A stretch of 64,000 nt of DNA, taken from JAICJJ01 sp039809985 (GTDB taxonomy: Bacteria; Chloroflexota; Chloroflexia; Thermomicrobiales; UBA6265). The notes under the pieces are model-generated. The model did no database searches. It was not told the DNA's origin and worked only from the letters and a program-made list of their open reading frames with translations. Shown here piece by piece: positions 61,235-64,000 of the stretch. Each line of letters opens with the position of its first letter. The first letter of the stretch is position 1. Made by a program: the position numbers and the translations under genes. The stretch is from NCBI GenBank assembly GCA_039809985.1, contig JBDHWC010000002.1, positions 30,753-94,752 of the forward strand, read 5' to 3'.

Positions 61235-63331
61235 GTGCGCACGCGACTCCTGTACGCCGTCGTGACGGCGGCGCTGTGGCTGCTGCCCGTCGCGCCGGCC
61301 GTCCTCGCCCAGCAAGCGACGCCGGTCGCCGCCGACGTCGTCCACGGCATCAACCTCGCCGACATGGACCTCGCCGTCCGCCCCGGCGACGACTTCTACC
61401 AGTTCGCCAACGGCGGCTGGCTGAGCCGGGCCGAGATCCCGCCGGACCGCTCGTCATGGGACAGCTTCACCGAGCTGCGCCAGCAGACCACCAACCAACT
61501 GCTCGGGATCATGCACGGCATGCAGGGGGCCAACCTGCCCGCCGAGGGGACCGACCAGTGGAAGGCGGTCCGCATGTTCGAGCAGGGCGTCGACATGGAC
61601 GCCCGCAACGCCGCCGGGCTGTCACCGGTGGTGCCGGTGATGGCGAAGATCGACGCGATTTCCGACCAGCCGTCGCTGCACGCATTCATGAGAGACGCCT
61701 GGCTCTTCGGCGCGCCGAACCTCGTCTCGCTCAGCGTCTCGCCCGACCTGACCGACAGCAGCGTCTACGCCACCTACCTCGGCGGCCCGCCCTACGGGCT
61801 GCCGAACCGGGACTACTACACCGACGACGACACCGAGACGATCAAGGTCCGCCAAGCGTACAACGCGACCAACGCCAAACTGCTCGAGATGCTCGGCGTC
61901 GAGTCGGCCCCGGCCATGGTCCGCGCCCAGGCGGTCTACGACTTCGAGAGGCAGTTGGCGCTGACCACGCTGACCCGCGAGCAGGAGCAGGACCTCTCGC
62001 TGATCAACAATCCCGTCACCGTCGCCGACCTCGAGACGCAGTACCCGGCGATGGACTGGCCGGCCTACTTCGCGTCGATCGGGATCCCGACCCCGGAGAA
62101 GGTGATCGTCACCGAGAAGGCCTACCTCGCCGCCCTGCCCGGCATCCTCGCGGCAACGCCGATCGACACCGTCAAGGACTTCCTGCGCCTGCAGACGCTC
62201 TGGAACTGGTCCGACTCGCTCACCAGCGAACTCGACGACACCACCTTCGCCTTCGTCAAGGTGCTGTCCGGGCAGGAGCGGATGCGCCCGCTCGACCAGC
62301 GCATTCTCGCCAGCGTCAGCGGCTCGATGCCCGACGCGCTCGGCAAGCTCTACGTCGCCCGGTACTTCCCGCCCGAGGCGAAGGAACGGGCGACGACCCT
62401 CGCCAACGACATCGTCGCCTCGTTCCGCACCCGGCTCGAGCAGAACGCGTGGATGACGCCGGAGACGCGCGAGAAGGCCCTCGCCAAGCTCGGCAAGCTC
62501 TCGATCAAGGTCGGCTACCCGGACGCCGACAACTGGCACACCTACGAGAAGGTCGAAGTCGGCCCCACCTACGCCGACACCTCGCTCAGTGCCTACCTCG
62601 CCCAAGCCCGCCGCAACTTCGCCCGGGCCGGGACCAAGGTCGACCGCGCCGAGTGGCGAACGCCGGTCCAGACCGTCAACGCCTTCTACAACCCGGTCAA
62701 CAACGAGATCGTCTTCCCGGCCGGCATCCTGCAGGCCCCCTTCTTCGACTGGCTGGCCGACGATGCCGCCAACTACGGGGCGATCGGCTGGGTGATCGGG
62801 CACGAGGTCACCCACGGCTTCGACATCACCGGCTCCCAGTTCGACGGCGACGGCAACCTCGCCAACTGGTGGACGCCCGACGACGCCGCCCACTTCAAGG
62901 CGCTGAACGACCGCCTCGCCCAGCAGTTCGACGCGATCGAGGTCCAGCCCGACCTGCACATCAACGGCCAGATCACCGTCGGCGAAAACGCGGCCGACCT
63001 CGGCGGCCTGCAGGTCGCCTTCGCCGCCTTCGAACGACGTGAGAGCCTCGACGCCGCCACGCCGACGGCCGCGCTCGCGACGCCGGTCGCCGACCTCGCA
63101 GCGGAGCGCTTCACGCCCGAGCAGCGCTTCTTCATCGCGGCGTCGACCGTCTGGCGCGAGAAGATCCGCGACGCCGCCCTCGTCACCCAGATCAAGAGCG
63201 ACTCGCACTCGCCGGGCAGCGTCCGCGGCAGCCAGCCGATGCGGAACATGGACGCGTTCTACAAGGCGTTCGACATCGGCCCCACCGATCCGATGTACCT
63301 GCCGCCGGACCAACGCATCGTCATCTGGTAG
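61235..63331 (+). CDS. Exported M13-family (neprilysin-like) zinc metallopeptidase
   Basis: A 698 aa peptidase. A signal peptide (LLYAVVTAALWLLPVAPAVLAQQ) sends it out of the cell. The M13 N-terminal domain shows RPGDDFYQFANGGWLSRAEIP. The zinc site is VIGHEVTHGFD, with the third ligand Glu in TVGENAADLGGL. NAFYNPVNNEIVFPAGIL (substrate-binding Asn) and the C-terminal W of the family are present. It probably trims extracellular peptides. The GTG at 61235 directly before the signal peptide, with GGGAGAAC upstream, is preferred over an ATG at 61148-61150. Confidence 0.92.
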   Translation: MRTRLLYAVVTAALWLLPVAPAVLAQQATPVAADVVHGINLADMDLAVRPGDDFYQFANGGWLSRAEIPPDRSSWDSFTELRQQTTNQLLGIMHGMQGANLPAEGTDQWKAVRMFEQGVDMDARNAAGLSPVVPVMAKIDAISDQPSLHAFMRDAWLFGAPNLVSLSVSPDLTDSSVYATYLGGPPYGLPNRDYYTDDDTETIKVRQAYNATNAKLLEMLGVESAPAMVRAQAVYDFERQLALTTLTREQEQDLSLINNPVTVADLETQYPAMDWPAYFASIGIPTPEKVIVTEKAYLAALPGILAATPIDTVKDFLRLQTLWNWSDSLTSELDDTTFAFVKVLSGQERMRPLDQRILASVSGSMPDALGKLYVARYFPPEAKERATTLANDIVASFRTRLEQNAWMTPETREKALAKLGKLSIKVGYPDADNWHTYEKVEVGPTYADTSLSAYLAQARRNFARAGTKVDRAEWRTPVQTVNAFYNPVNNEIVFPAGILQAPFFDWLADDAANYGAIGWVIGHEVTHGFDITGSQFDGDGNLANWWTPDDAAHFKALNDRLAQQFDAIEVQPDLHINGQITVGENAADLGGLQVAFAAFERRESLDAATPTAALATPVADLAAERFTPEQRFFIAASTVWREKIRDAALVTQIKSDSHSPGSVRGSQPMRNMDAFYKAFDIGPTDPMYLPPDQRIVIW

Positions 63332-63375
63332 CCACTCGGCCACGCCGACGGCGACCCGCATCGACCGAAGCCCGG

Positions 63376-63401
63376 CCGGGGGAGGCTCAGGCCTCCCCCG
63401 G
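63376..63401. terminator. Bidirectional terminator
   Basis: A perfect 11 bp stem (63376-63386 with 63391-63401) and TCAG loop between the convergent M13 and YicG-like genes. Confidence 0.75.
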
Positions 63402-63409
63402 TCGCCGCG

Positions 63410-64000
63410 TCAGCCGGCGAGGTCGAACCCGCGCGCCGGGTGGGTGCGCAAGCCGTACCGCAGCGCGACCGCGCGCACCGTGAAGACGACCACGATCGCG
63501 ACGAGCGCCGCCAGCGTCTCGCCGATGTCCACCACGTCGGTCAGGGCAACGAAGACGCCGCAGCTCAGGAGCGCGGCGATCGCGGTCGGGACGCCGGGCT
63601 GGAAGATTTCCGGGGTGCGGCCAACCAGCACGTCGCGCAAGAGACCGCCGCCGACGGCGTTGACGACGCCGATGAAGGCCGAGGCCGCCAGACTGAGCCC
63701 GGCGGTGCGCGAGATCGTCATCCCGACCAAGGCGTAGGCCGGGATCGCCGCCCCGTCGACCAGCGAGACGATGGCGTCGAACCGCGCGAGCCGGACGACG
63801 TAGCGTCCGAACTGCATCACCAGCAGGGCGACGACGAGGATGATCACCATGTAGACCGGAGTCTGGAGGAAGCGCGGCGGCCGCACCGACAGGAAGACCC
63901 CGTCGCGCAAGATGCCGCCACCCGCGGCCGAGACGATGGCCAGCACCACGATCCCGGCGATGTCGAACCGGCGCCGCGCCGCCACGAGCGCCCCGGAGAG
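63410..64000 (-). CDS. YicG/TRIC-type (UPF0126) membrane protein, N-terminus beyond right edge
   Basis: At least 196 residues with seven hydrophobic segments. Two copies of the UPF0126 motif are seen: IAGIVVLAIVSAAGGGILRDGV and SAFIGVVNAVGGGLLRDVLVG. The frame stays open past base 64000 with LSGALVAARRRFDIAG, which matches the end of the usual first helix of the family (LSGALAAVRRG type). The true start is thus outside the window; the in-frame GTG at 63985 lies inside the conserved domain. Related to TRIC potassium channels; ion specificity unknown. Confidence 0.82.
   Translation of the reverse strand, partial: LSGALVAARRRFDIAGIVVLAIVSAAGGGILRDGVFLSVRPPRFLQTPVYMVIILVVALLVMQFGRYVVRLARFDAIVSLVDGAAIPAYALVGMTISRTAGLSLAASAFIGVVNAVGGGLLRDVLVGRTPEIFQPGVPTAIAALLSCGVFVALTDVVDIGETLAALVAIVVVFTVRAVALRYGLRTHPARGFDLAG

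Overview
The window is high-GC bacterial chromosome, roughly 70% GC by eye. It is packed with housekeeping genes and carries no phage, IS element or CRISPR array that I can see. The gene set suggests a Chloroflexota bacterium, probably of the Thermomicrobia type: a dnaJ-hspR pair, a lexA with a Gram-positive type SOS box, a fused sulfate adenylyltransferase/APS kinase, tilS-hpt-ftsH, M13 and M42 peptidases, and tRNA genes partly lacking encoded CCA. The taxonomic placement is inference; the gene calls rest on visible motifs.

Layout. 1-1418 (minus): start of rnc running off the left edge, a small unknown gene and a secreted NodB-fold protein that has lost its catalytic residues. 1583-6391 (plus): an acetoin/2-oxoacid dehydrogenase operon (acoA, acoB, an acoC fused to an alpha/beta hydrolase, acoX) with a recognisable promoter and a large hairpin before acoC. 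6396-9414: amidase and PLP decarboxylase, divergent. 9411-11839 (minus): histidine kinase with a DosS-like GAF domain, plus an OmpR-type regulator. 12007-20340: a fused kinase, membrane proteins, a CoA-transferase/hydrolase, an FMN-binding protein, a Cys/Met-metabolism PLP enzyme and a redoxin. 20476-24080 (minus): two tandem exported proteins that share an N-terminal domain but carry different C-terminal ends. 24279-27201: a phosphoesterase, two paralogous Gly/Asn-rich small proteins with identical C-termini, and an M42 peptidase.

27260-31557: tRNA-Ala, ftsH, hpt, tilS, tRNA-Met and tRNA-Glu, with good promoters in front of each tRNA. 31744-38874: a disordered membrane protein, comEC/comEA and mfd. 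38938-41541 (minus): sulfate activation (tauE-like transporter and sat-cysC). 41712-44977: mutS2 and lexA, divergent, with a textbook SOS box inside the lexA promoter. 45097-50173: DUF4126 protein, dnaJ-hspR, purA, gpsA, fabZ. 50280-53703: a four-gene membrane-stress module (zinc-ribbon membrane protein, DUF4178-like protein, PspA, SPFH protein with zinc ribbons). 53890-64000: gyrA, a membrane protein, a PHP phosphatase, mscS-nadD, a class III aminotransferase, an M13 peptidase and the start of a YicG/TRIC-type channel gene running off the right edge.

Most gene ends are marked by long GC-rich hairpins without a U-tract. Several promoters are readable, either as sigma70-type pairs or as extended -10 boxes of the form TGNTANNNT. 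The least explained parts are the small Gly-rich paralog pair (25204-25839) with its leader region, the tandem exported pair (20476-24080), and the second gene of the PspA/SPFH module.
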